DNA of 44,176 bases, taken from the NCBI GenBank assembly GCA_903881085.1, contig CAIRSA010000242.1, positions 1 to 44,176 on the forward strand, given 5' to 3'. The notes beneath the pieces are model-generated. The model saw only the letters and a program-made list of their open reading frames with translations, was not told the DNA's origin and made no database searches. This document shows positions 1-7,455 of the stretch, one piece after another. Position 1 is the stretch's first letter, and each line of letters begins with the position of its first letter. The position numbers and the translations under genes were made by a program. Source of the DNA: an uncultured Acidobacteriia bacterium. GTDB taxonomy: Bacteria; Acidobacteriota; Terriglobia; Bryobacterales; Bryobacteraceae.

Positions 1-75
1 CATGAAAGGGTGTAACATCTGCATTGTAGGCTCGCCTTCCGGGAGCGCTAACTCCCCAGGTTGTTGTTCTGCACG

Positions 76-118
76 GCGGGAGAGTTTCAGGCTAGCGAAA
101 CCTTGCGGACTCTCCCGC
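76..118. repeat. Perfect 10-bp inverted repeat (hairpin) near the left edge
   Basis: The arms GCGGGAGAGT (76-85) and ACTCTCCCGC (109-118) are perfectly complementary and enclose 23 nt. The stretch 1-296 around it holds no convincing protein gene; it is GC-rich and has further short self-complementary segments (for example CCACCGGGTGG near 174). It could be a structured RNA, a DNA hairpin, or the remains of a mobile-element end. There is no T-tract, so it is not a standard terminator. The left neighbour is outside the window. Confidence 0.55.
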
Positions 119-296
119 ACACACATCGACATACTATCGCTACTGGGGAAGGTAAGTGTGCCGGAATCGGCCCACCGGGTGGATCATGATGCCGCCGGTT
201 GAGGCGGGAATTAATGTGAGAAAAACCGCCCGCTACGCGCGGGAAGATTGTGAACCATTACACGATATTCAGGATGGAACAAGGAGATATAGCCAT

Positions 297-707
297 ATGG
301 AGCAGAATACGCAAGAGCCAACAGTGAGCATTGTCCAACTAGGATTGGGGTATTCTTTCGACAGTTTTTTTTGCCCCGCTTGCGGCGTTGCCATTCTCGA
401 GTCGGGCGAGCCATTTGAACCGAAATGCCCGCATGTGGAGTGGGCCATTTTTGAAGGCGAGTTTCAATTCAGTACGCCCGCCGTCGAGGCTCAAATCAAC
501 ATACTGGAGGAGAAGAGACAGAAGCTTGAGGACGTTGAAGACTTCGACAATCTTGAAGACAATGGCGACTTCGACATGCTTGATGAGTTGCTTAAGATCT
601 GGAGGGGCAATACAAGAATGGTCTTTAACATCACTAGCGAAGGAATGGCTTCTGGACCGGTCAGTGAGACGTTAAGCGTCGGCATGAATTTTGTTCCAGA
701 CGAATAG
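297..707 (+). CDS. Hypothetical protein with zinc-knuckle-like CPxC motif (136 aa)
   Basis: No known family was recognised. The chosen ATG at 297 has a good ribosome binding site, AAGGAG at 281-286, ten bases upstream; the frame is open further upstream but without such a signal. Near residues 26-47 there is a CPAC pair followed about 18 residues later by CPH, which could bind one zinc ion. The middle (residues about 66-100) is very acidic and probably helical, with repeated ED/DN runs. The C-terminus is beta-like. It stands alone on the plus strand, with genes on the opposite strand following. A role as an adaptor or a small island-encoded regulator is possible but not shown. Confidence 0.6.
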   Translation: MEQNTQEPTVSIVQLGLGYSFDSFFCPACGVAILESGEPFEPKCPHVEWAIFEGEFQFSTPAVEAQINILEEKRQKLEDVEDFDNLEDNGDFDMLDELLKIWRGNTRMVFNITSEGMASGPVSETLSVGMNFVPDE

Positions 708-879
708 GTAGCCATTCCAGTCCCCTGCTCTCGGCGATAGCTAGATCGGAAACCACTCGAACACCCTCGGTGCGATATCGAGGCCGAAACAGGCTCCATT
801 TCCCTGTCGCCACATTTGATAAGGTTCCCGGTGGTGAAGACCCAGATGAGGGGTGGTCAGCCGCAATGCTCCGATAGAA

Positions 880-1899
880 TTATGAATCTGACTCTAAAAA
901 CAAAGTGTCCTGTAATCGGCTGCGGCGGCCTAAGCGATGCTTTGCCATGTTCATCAGCTCGATGAACTCTTCGGTTTTAGTGACGTGATTGTTTCGGCAC
1001 TCAACCAGGGCGGCACGAACGATCTCCGGTGAAAACTGTTCGAGCCACTCTTTATGGATGTTATACGGCGGGCTTTGGATCCTAAGTAGTGCCGTGTATG
1101 CGCTAGATGGCGCGGCAAGGTTGCGTTGTTGAAACCACCCAACGACCTTGTCGGTGTAATACTGGGCAATGCCTTCTTTGATGAAGACCTCCGACACGCA
1201 GAATGCATGATCGGCCCAACGATTGCCGTCGGTATCTGCACCAAGATGGGAGTACGCATGAGCAAGCTCGTGAGTGAGAACCGTAAGTGTCAGGCCTTCG
1301 ACATCTACTTGAATCGCTTTTGCCACCGCGCCGATGACCGTCCAGTAGATCTCGATTACAGGCGGACCTCCACCTTTGGGTTTGTTGCCGAGTGGAAAGT
1401 AAGCACCAAGGATATCCTCGTCGATCATTTTCAGCTTTTTCGTGAACGTGGCATGCCCCGCCAGTTCCAGCAACTCCGCTGTCAAACTCTCAAGTTCGAC
1501 AATTTTTGGAACTTCGAGCTTTTCCCGCTCTGACCACTTCGGATCGAGGCCACCGAGTCGGCCAAGAAGCAGTTGCAGAGCGGCTGCCGCCTCTTTGAAG
1601 CTCAGCAGATCGGGCCGAAACATTCCGGCAATCTCTGCAAGCTCTTCGGTCAAGTCGCGCTCGTGAGCGAGCAGAGCCTTGGGCAGACCGTCCGATATGA
1701 CAACGGCAACCCGCTGGACCTGTCTTCCCGCGCCCGAGTCATCGGCAAGCTTTAGCGCCATCTCCAAGCGGACACGTTCGCGGATTTTTTCCTCCCACCT
1801 CTTCGTTGCCGCCAACACTGTCTCCCGACACGCTGGTCCGGCCATTCTAGCTAATTCATTTGCGAGTATTGACATTTTCGTTGCTGCCGCCCGGTCCAT
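880..1899 (-). CDS. Zincin-like metalloprotein with HELAH motif (339 aa)
   Basis: The C-terminal half contains HELAH at residues 210-214, the HExxH signature of zinc metallopeptidases, followed by KEGIAQYYT (Glu near 242), where a gluzincin third ligand would lie. The N-terminal 100 residues are helical and charged. No signal peptide is visible, so it is likely cytoplasmic. It lies 12 nt downstream of the clamp-like gene at 1912-2235 on the same strand, so the two are probably co-transcribed. The family is not recognised by name; ImmA/IrrE-like regulators are one analogy, but this has no HTH. The start is uncertain: the ATG at 1899 has no clear Shine-Dalgarno sequence, and ATG 1875 is an alternative. 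Confidence 0.7.
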   Translation of the reverse strand: MDRAAATKMSILANELARMAGPACRETVLAATKRWEEKIRERVRLEMALKLADDSGAGRQVQRVAVVISDGLPKALLAHERDLTEELAEIAGMFRPDLLSFKEAAAALQLLLGRLGGLDPKWSEREKLEVPKIVELESLTAELLELAGHATFTKKLKMIDEDILGAYFPLGNKPKGGGPPVIEIYWTVIGAVAKAIQVDVEGLTLTVLTHELAHAYSHLGADTDGNRWADHAFCVSEVFIKEGIAQYYTDKVVGWFQQRNLAAPSSAYTALLRIQSPPYNIHKEWLEQFSPEIVRAALVECRNNHVTKTEEFIELMNMAKHRLGRRSRLQDTLFLESDS

Positions 1900-1911
1900 G
1901 TGCGACTCAGG

Positions 1912-2235
1912 TCAATCTGCGGCTCTAGATTCCACCCATTCGCAATGCGTTGATATGCGACCTATGGACATACGGCTTCCTTCTACCTTCAACGTCACGG
2001 TATCAGTCAATGGTGGAGGGTTGGTCGCCGCAAACAGCACCTGCGCACTCATTTTCGCAGTCCCCGACCACTCACCCGTTGCAGGCACATCAACGACGGT
2101 ATTGGCGATTTTCATTGTGAGCAATCCATCGCGGAACGTAAAGATGGCTTTCGCCTGCTGTTTACGCTTGACCATTCCGTCTAGTACGCGGACACCTTCG
2201 AGGAACTGCGCCCGATCCACCAGCAATATGCTCAT
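1912..2235 (-). CDS. Small sliding-clamp (DnaN)-like single-domain protein (107 aa)
   Basis: The pattern of an N-terminal helix (residues about 6-20, containing FLEGVRVLDG), a short strand, DGLLTMKI, a second helix and a final strand pair resembles one domain of the bacterial DNA polymerase III beta clamp, which has three such domains in about 370 aa. This protein is far shorter, holding about one domain. The similarity is judged from pattern alone and is weak. It is the first gene of a likely two-gene operon with the zincin-like protein (12-nt gap). It might be a clamp mimic, a decoy or a stand-alone oligomerising domain. No Shine-Dalgarno sequence is evident before the ATG. Confidence 0.55.
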   Translation of the reverse strand: MSILLVDRAQFLEGVRVLDGMVKRKQQAKAIFTFRDGLLTMKIANTVVDVPATGEWSGTAKMSAQVLFAATNPPPLTDTVTLKVEGSRMSIGRISTHCEWVESRAAD

Positions 2236-2324
2236 GAGGTGATTCTATCGCGGTCAGACATTCGGAATGCGCAATTCGCAATCAGGTACGCAAGCATGCG
2301 ATGGATAATGATCGGCTAGCAAAG

Positions 2325-3116
2325 CTAAAGATCAGAAACTGCACCCGTGGTTCTAAGATCATCGGCAGATTTGAGGTAATCCACAAAATCTAACCCTTTT
2401 TGGAGTAGCGCGTACGGTGTAGGATCATTAGCAATAAGGTTTACGTTTCGTTCGGTCCTGCTAACTAATCCGAAACTCTCCAATTTGGCGCAGATGCTAT
2501 CAACTTGCCCCTGAAGGAGGCCCGTTGTTTTAAGAGAACCCAGGATTCCACCAAATACAGAATGCGCCTCAAAATGCTTTACCCTACCTAGGTCCTTTTG
2601 CATCCTCGGTCCTTGCACCTGAACAATTTCGCGCAGGACCAAGACATCTCGGTCTTCCAACTCTGTTGCGATTCTGAGCATCTCTTCGGCATAATCCGCC
2701 GAACCAAGCGGGCCGACTTCAGCAGCGCGGACCAATATTCTAGCGAGTCGCTTAATTCGACCCTTGGACCGGATCCCTTCGGCTCTTCGTATACCATCCA
2801 GCACAAGACCCGGAAGTTCGTCAGCCACAAACTTACAATGCTCTTCGTTACCTTTTCTCAGGCTCTCAATTTGAGCGCCACGATATTTGAGTTCAGCCGC
2901 AAGCTCCTTTAGCAGTTCCGCGTGGTTCTCGGTCTGTTGGCGATTGATCCAGTCCACCGCTATTGAAAATGCCGATAATGTAAACTGACTCTCGCTATCA
3001 GAAAACAGCTTAAGACTTTCGAGAAAAGGCTTTGCGAAGCGGCGAATTGGAGATTGCTGACGTTCGTCACTGTCATTTAATGCTTGCAATGCGGAAATTG
3101 GATCATCTGCTGACAT
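2325..3116 (-). CDS. Hypothetical helical protein (263 aa)
   Basis: The family was not recognised. The protein is almost wholly helical and charged. Residues about 45-80 read like a coiled coil (IDW.NRQQ...LLKELAAELKYRGAQIESLRKG). A C-terminal stretch (about 185-230) looks like a small winged-helix module (GSLKTTGLLQGQVDSICAKL, then FGLVSRTERNVNLIAN). No transmembrane segment or signal peptide is present. It is followed by the clamp/zincin pair on the same strand after an 89-bp gap, so an operon is possible. Its location among defence-type genes suggests a role there, but nothing in the sequence proves it. Confidence 0.6.
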   Translation of the reverse strand: MSADDPISALQALNDSDERQQSPIRRFAKPFLESLKLFSDSESQFTLSAFSIAVDWINRQQTENHAELLKELAAELKYRGAQIESLRKGNEEHCKFVADELPGLVLDGIRRAEGIRSKGRIKRLARILVRAAEVGPLGSADYAEEMLRIATELEDRDVLVLREIVQVQGPRMQKDLGRVKHFEAHSVFGGILGSLKTTGLLQGQVDSICAKLESFGLVSRTERNVNLIANDPTPYALLQKGLDFVDYLKSADDLRTTGAVSDL

Positions 3117-3692
3117 ACGAATATCTTTACCTAACTGCCTGCAAATGTAAACCGCCTTGGCCTAAGCATTGGCGTTTCGGCCACGACCTAGTCACCTAGC
3201 ATTAGGCTTCACGGCATTGTCCTGTTGCACGATCAGATGGTACAACCCTCACGGCAAACGAAGACGGCGATGGAAAGTGCGCCACGCACGGAACGGGTGC
3301 CGGGCTGGAGTCGGTCATTCCGCCGACTGTGGCGAATCGCTTTCATGGGCTGCTCGCAAGAAGAATCGAAGAGGATTCTGGCATCCACCGAACCCAACCC
3401 CGATCCTCTGCGGCGCACGTGCCGGGCGCAAGAATCTCACCCGTATGCACCGGGTGCCGGACGCTGTCCTTTTTTAAGAATTGCGCCCGGCGGTTAAAAA
3501 GATGCAATGGTAGATGAAAACGTCGTTATCTGCGGAATCGGTCTGCCACCAGGGTGCAAGACATTCAACGCCTGCGTGAGTTCGAGAATCTCGGCGGCGT
3601 GTAGCCATGAGCTGGCGCACGCGTTTTCCTGCTCATATGGGGGCGAATCCTCAGGGGTCCAGGCCGAACAATACCGCGTTCTACAATATAAT
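3117..3692. other. Long intergenic stretch with a nested hairpin at 3422-3490
   Basis: No convincing gene lies in these 576 bases, although several short frames are open. A clear structure is present: arms CCGGGCGCAA (3422-3431) and TTGCGCCCGG (3481-3490) match perfectly, and inside them CACCCG and CGGGTG form a second hairpin with a 7-nt loop, with a run of T around 3470. It precedes the TIR-like gene. It may be a small RNA, a terminator-like element or an attachment structure. Confidence 0.5.
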
Positions 3693-5117
3693 ATGCGACA
3701 GGTCGTCTTCTATTCGTGGCAGTCGGATCTCCCCAACTCCTGCAACAGAGGGTTCATCAAGAACGCCCTGGAGGTCGCGGCAACTACGATCAAAGCGGAT
3801 GAAACCGTCGAAGTCGAACCAGTCGTAGACCGGGACACACTTGGCGTGCCAGGCGCTCCCGACATCGCGTCAACCATCTTCTCGAAGATCACTGCCGCCG
3901 ATGTCTTCGTTGCGGACGTCTCCATCATTGGCCGGGATGGGAAGCGTGCGACCCCGAACCCCAACGTCCTGGTCGAACTGGGGTACGCGATGAAGGCGCT
4001 TGGTCACGAGCGGATGATCCTCGTGTTCAACAAGGCCTTCGGGCAAATAGAAGAACTGCCGTTTGATCTGCGGATGCGCCGTGTCCTTACGTACTCATTA
4101 AGTTCTGGTCAGCCCAAGGATATCGAAAGAAAGGTGCTGGAAAGGGCACTGGAAGAGGCAATCAGGGCAGCTCTTCAAGAGGACTGTGCGAAATCGATTG
4201 AACCACCAGCGATTCCCTCGGTTTCTGCTGTTGAAGGCCAGCAGCCAAACCGCACAATCGTATTGCGTCGTAATCTCGAAAGCATCCTGAAAACACTCGA
4301 TTCTCTCCAGCCGCCATGCCATAGCAAGGGTGGTACGGTCGCACAACTGATCGAGGCCTTGAGCAAGACGCACGCCGCCGTGGCGGAGTTCACCAAGATC
4401 GCGGAAATGATCGCACTAATGGACGATCAGGACGCTGCACTCGAACTCTATCGCTGGTTCGGCCACGTATTTGAAAGATACAACAACCCTAAAGGCTTCA
4501 GCGGTACGTCCAGCAACGCCGACCACGATTTCTTCAAGTTCCTCGGGCACGAACTGTTCGTCACCTTTGTCGCACTACTCATTCGCGAAAATCGTTGGAC
4601 GCTTCTGGGCACTGTTCTGGAAGAGCCGATCCCTATGCGCTACATCGAGGAGAAGTACGGCCCTGGTACGGCCTCTTGGGATTACGCATCCGAACATCTC
4701 CCCTCGATACTGGATGAGTCAAATCGCCATCGCCGAGCGTGTTTGCACGCAGAGATCCTAAATGAACGGCACACAACCGGAGGAGGTGGCGAGAGTTTAC
4801 CTATACAGGAGTTCGTTGCAGGCGACTACCTCTTGTATCTTCTGGGAGAGATGTCGCCCGAGAAGCCGTCAGAATACTTCATGAGATGGCGAGCATGGAG
4901 CGCATTCTATCTGGACAGGACCCCGCTCTTCCTGCGGGCTGCCGAACACCGCCGAGTGGCAGATCAAATTCTGAAGCTGTTCAAACTGGCAAATGCTGAT
5001 GAATTCAAAAGGCTGTGCCGAGAATGCACTCCTCGCTTACGTAAGTTATTCCACAACGCGTTGTTCTGGAGCAGCCCGGTTTCCAATGAAGATATCGAGC
5101 GATTCGGTACTCGCTAA
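3693..5117 (+). CDS. TIR-like domain protein, probable defence effector (474 aa)
   Basis: The N-terminal 130 residues form a TIR-like nucleotide-binding domain: a first strand VVFYSWQSD, then RDTLGVPGAPDIA, then ADVFVADVSIIG, then PNPNVLVELGYA with Glu about 95 where TIR NADases carry the catalytic Glu, then RMILVFN and LPFDLR. Related proteins occur in prokaryotic immune systems such as CBASS/Pycsar and Thoeris, where the domain cleaves NAD+. The remaining 340 residues are helical, unrecognised, and would be the sensing or regulatory part. The ATG at 3693 is chosen because the conserved domain starts right there; the open frame continues upstream to 3507, and no Shine-Dalgarno sequence is seen. 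No cyclase gene is adjacent, so it may act alone or with the neighbouring genes. Confidence 0.75.
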   Translation: MRQVVFYSWQSDLPNSCNRGFIKNALEVAATTIKADETVEVEPVVDRDTLGVPGAPDIASTIFSKITAADVFVADVSIIGRDGKRATPNPNVLVELGYAMKALGHERMILVFNKAFGQIEELPFDLRMRRVLTYSLSSGQPKDIERKVLERALEEAIRAALQEDCAKSIEPPAIPSVSAVEGQQPNRTIVLRRNLESILKTLDSLQPPCHSKGGTVAQLIEALSKTHAAVAEFTKIAEMIALMDDQDAALELYRWFGHVFERYNNPKGFSGTSSNADHDFFKFLGHELFVTFVALLIRENRWTLLGTVLEEPIPMRYIEEKYGPGTASWDYASEHLPSILDESNRHRRACLHAEILNERHTTGGGGESLPIQEFVAGDYLLYLLGEMSPEKPSEYFMRWRAWSAFYLDRTPLFLRAAEHRRVADQILKLFKLANADEFKRLCRECTPRLRKLFHNALFWSSPVSNEDIERFGTR

Positions 5118-5463
5118 GAAACAAGCCGCCTGTAGAGAGCGCCGAGAACTTATCAACACTATTCCATTGAAGGCGAAAATGTGCCTGACGCGCTCAGGTT
5201 TCCTTTTAGGGATTTGTGGTGCGTTACCGTCCCCTCGCGGTACAAAGATTGTATTCGGTAAACCATGAACCGCACAGATCGGAATGATTCGCAGGAACTG
5301 GCAAGAATTTGAGTCGGGGTCGTGACGTCAGACCATGGTGGTATTTGTTCGATAAACTGGTAGAGATGAGGATGATTTGATGAACATCACGGCCAAGTGT
5401 ATAAATCGGAATTGCAATAGCTATAGTATGGAAAAATCGGTGAGCAGTGGACAACTCCCTCCG

Positions 5464-5485
5464 TGTCAATATAACTGAGACACTC
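5464..5485. repeat. Left terminal inverted repeat of the IS3-family element
   Basis: 22 bp, matching the reverse complement of 7081-7102 at 18 positions. The outer 8 and inner 10 bases are identical. Confidence 0.85.
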
Positions 5486-5528
5486 TCCGTGGTCTTAATT
5501 AGAGAGCAGGGCGAGAAGGAACATCAGT

Positions 5529-6038
5529 ATGATAAGCAAGAAGACAGGCGTCACCACCGCGACGTTGGCAGCGGCGCCACGCAGTGAGGGCGAGCGAAGC
5601 GAGACCGAGCGGAGTGGGGACGCTGCCAACGTCGGCGCCGAATCCACCCCGCGCCCCAATCCAGAAGTAGTCGCCAGGGCCAAGCGCCGCCGCTTTACCG
5701 GCGCAGACAAACAGCGCATCCTTCGCGAAGCCGACGCCGCGAAACTCACCGGCACCCTGGGCGCGCTGTTGCGCCGCGAGCATCTCTATTCGTCGATCTT
5801 AGTAGCTTGGCGGAGGGAACGCGAGGCAGGAATTCTTGAGGCCTTGACGCCCGCCAAGCGTGGGCCGAAGTCCAAGCAGAATCCCTTGGACACCGAAGTC
5901 GACAAACTCCGCCGCCAGAATGCCCGCTTGACCGAAGACCTGCGCAAAGCCAGCATCATAATCGATGTCCAAAAAAAATTGGCTACGCTGCTGGAGACAC
6001 TGGCCAGTCAAGAAGAATCGGCAAGGAAACCCGCATGA
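5529..6038 (+). CDS. IS3-family transposase OrfA, HTH protein (169 aa)
   Basis: This is the DNA-binding half of the IS3 transposase. Residues about 52-110 (RRRFTGADKQRILREADAA and on) form the helix-turn-helix typical of OrfA, and residues about 120-160 form a leucine-rich helix (EVDKLRRQNARLTEDLRKA) that would dimerise or contact OrfB. It overlaps orfB by 4 bp (ATGA) at 6035-6038, so translation is coupled rather than obviously frameshifted. The protein is longer than many OrfA proteins because of a low-complexity N-terminal segment (RSEGERSETERSGD) encoded inside a perfect 14-bp inverted repeat. Confidence 0.88.
   Translation: MISKKTGVTTATLAAAPRSEGERSETERSGDAANVGAESTPRPNPEVVARAKRRRFTGADKQRILREADAAKLTGTLGALLRREHLYSSILVAWRREREAGILEALTPAKRGPKSKQNPLDTEVDKLRRQNARLTEDLRKASIIIDVQKKLATLLETLASQEESARKPA
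5560..5634. repeat. Perfect 14-bp inverted repeat inside orfA
   Basis: CGACGTTGGCAGCG (5560-5573) is exactly complementary to 5621-5634. The 47-nt loop is rich in GAGCGAAGCGAG-type words of the kind seen in dispersed REP-like palindromes. It lies in the N-terminal coding part of orfA and stays in frame. Confidence 0.75.
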
Positions 6039-7069
6039 ACGCAGCTGCCGTCCTGGCAATCGATGTCGGGGTGCTGCCCGCCTGTGAAGCGCTTTGTGTG
6101 GATCGCGCTTCGTTCTATCGCTACTGCCCGGTGCTTGGCCCGATGGATCGTGAGTGCCAGGCCATAGCCGACGCCATCACCGCGATCCCACCGGCTGCAT
6201 CGCCCCGCGCCCTGAGTCCCGATGAGCGGTCCACCGTTCTGGCCTGCTTGCACGAGGAACGTTTCCAGGATCGCTCTCCAGCGGCTGTGTATGCGACATT
6301 GCTCGATGAAGGCGTCTATCACTGCTCCATGCGCACAATGTACCGGTTGCTGGAAGAGGAAGGTGAGTCGGGCGAGCGTCGCGATCAGCGCACGCATCCC
6401 GCCTATCAGAAGCCGGAATTGCTGGCCTCTGGTCACAATCAGCTCTGGAGCTGGGACATCACCAAGCTCAAGGGCCCGGCCAAGTGGACCTACTTCTATC
6501 TGTACGTGATCATGGATGTCTTCAGCCGCTACATCGTGGGCTGGATGGTGGCTCAGCGAGAAACGGCCGAACTGGCCAAGCGCCTCATCGAAGATACCTG
6601 TGGCAAGCAGAGCATCGGCACAGGCCAGTTGACCATCCACGCCGACCGCGGTTCTTCGATGACCTCAAAACCCGTAGCCTTTTTAATGGCCGATTTAGGC
6701 GTTACCAAGAGCCATAGCCGTCCATATGTTTCTGATGATAACCCGTATTCGGAAAGCCAGTTTCGCACCATGAAGTACCGGCCCGAGTTTCCAGATCGCT
6801 TCGGATCGATCCAAGACAGCCGGGCATTTTGCCAGACCTTCTTTGCCTGGTACAACGACGAGCATCGCCATTCCGGCTTGGGGCTTCTGACCCCGGCCAT
6901 GGTCCATCACGGCCAGGCTCCGCTCATCCTTGCACAGCGCCAGGAAGTCCTTAATGCCGCCTATCTCGCTCATCCGGAACGCTTTGTTCGCTTCGCTCCA
7001 AAGCCGGCGGAACTACCAAAGGAGGTCTGGATCAACAAGCCAACTGACACAGTAAAAAATACTCAGTAA
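6035..7069 (+). CDS. IS3-family transposase OrfB, DDE integrase core (344 aa)
   Basis: This is the catalytic half of the transposase. The acidic triad is visible: Asp about 141 in WSWDIT, Asp about 204 in IHADRG, and Glu about 240 in NPYSESQF, with the last pair about 35 residues apart as in IS3 DDE enzymes. The motif YNDEHRHSGLGLLTPA near the C-terminus is typical of the family. An N-terminal region (residues about 40-130) matches the HTH_21-type part. The length is normal for the family and no frameshift is seen. Start ATG 6035 overlaps the orfA stop. Confidence 0.93.
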   Translation: MNAAAVLAIDVGVLPACEALCVDRASFYRYCPVLGPMDRECQAIADAITAIPPAASPRALSPDERSTVLACLHEERFQDRSPAAVYATLLDEGVYHCSMRTMYRLLEEEGESGERRDQRTHPAYQKPELLASGHNQLWSWDITKLKGPAKWTYFYLYVIMDVFSRYIVGWMVAQRETAELAKRLIEDTCGKQSIGTGQLTIHADRGSSMTSKPVAFLMADLGVTKSHSRPYVSDDNPYSESQFRTMKYRPEFPDRFGSIQDSRAFCQTFFAWYNDEHRHSGLGLLTPAMVHHGQAPLILAQRQEVLNAAYLAHPERFVRFAPKPAELPKEVWINKPTDTVKNTQ

Positions 7070-7080
7070 ATTATGTTGCT

Positions 7081-7102
7081 GAGTGTCTCAACGGTATTGA
7101 CA
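7081..7102. repeat. Right terminal inverted repeat of the IS3-family element
   Basis: Partner of 5464-5485. The outer bases read TATTGACA at the element boundary. It is followed by CG, which is also present just before the left repeat. Confidence 0.85.
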
Positions 7103-7257
7103 CGCACCGACTTACTGGCTACAGCGCAGGGAATGATAGAGTCAAGTGCCCTTCCTGCGGAGAATTGATGACAACGGTTAAGACATTGAGGACGTCGGGT
7201 AGACCGGGAGCGCGTCGTAGTCCAGGTGGCACCGGACGCGGCGGATCACGCAGGTAG

Positions 7258-7455
7258 ATTTTCGCTAGGCTCTGTGATCGGGATGCTTACGCCTTCCACC
7301 ATTCCCGTGAAAAAGTGGTCTCGTATTGGTGGTATCAATATTCCGGAGTGGCCGAACTCAGGCCAATGGTTGAAGGATTAGCCAGAAAAGGGATAACCGC
7401 CAAGACTGGGTGGATGGCCTGGCACATGCTGTTAAGTATCGATGGTCGTATCTAG
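7258..7455 (+). pseudogene. Open frame continuing in phase after the zinc-ribbon stop codon
   Basis: After the TAG at 7255-7257 the same frame stays open for 65 more codons to a TAG at 7453-7455. The translation is protein-like (contains CDRDAYAFHHSREKVVSYWW and a helical segment LRPMVEGLARKG). There is no start codon with a ribosome binding site at its beginning. It may be the C-terminal part of a once longer protein cut by a nonsense mutation, or chance. It overlaps the 3' end of the convergent reverse transcriptase gene by 24 bp. Confidence 0.3.

Larger units (their letters stand above)
5464..7102 (+). mobile_element. IS3-family insertion sequence (1639 bp)
   Basis: Terminal inverted repeats are seen: the left end 5464-5485 and the right end 7081-7102 share TGTCAATA and TGAGACACTC with four central mismatches out of 22. 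Two overlapping plus-strand genes (orfA, orfB) fill the element. A CG dinucleotide flanks both sides and may be the target duplication; longer 3-5 bp duplications usual for IS3 were not found. The insertion point lies inside a small zinc-ribbon gene. Both transposase genes appear intact. Confidence 0.9.
5380..7257 (+). pseudogene. Small zinc-ribbon gene split by the IS3-family insertion (78 codons when joined)
   Basis: The first part, 5380-5463, starts at an ATG with GAGGA seven bases upstream and encodes 28 residues beginning MNITAKCINRNC. The second part, 7105-7257, encodes 50 residues including RVKCPSCGELM and ends at TAG. Removing the element plus one copy of a 2-bp CG duplication (5462-5463 and 7103-7104) restores one frame of 78 codons. 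The joined product has a CxxxxC pair at the N-terminus and a CPSC pair later, as expected for a zinc ribbon, with a Gly/Arg-rich tail. It is probably non-functional now. The join is an inference; the two halves are seen directly. Confidence 0.7.

Noticed and set aside
76..118. Possible relation between the hairpin at the left edge and the hairpin upstream of the RT (both contain GACTCTCCCG)
   Set aside because: Only ten bases are shared; the surroundings differ, so a common origin cannot be supported.
3422..3495. Integron attC site
   Set aside because: The required core sites (GTTRRRY with RYYYAAC) are not present at the ends and no integron integrase is seen.
3225..3497. 90-codon plus-strand frame upstream of the TIR-like gene
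   Set aside because: No ribosome binding site, biased composition, and it runs through the nested hairpin.
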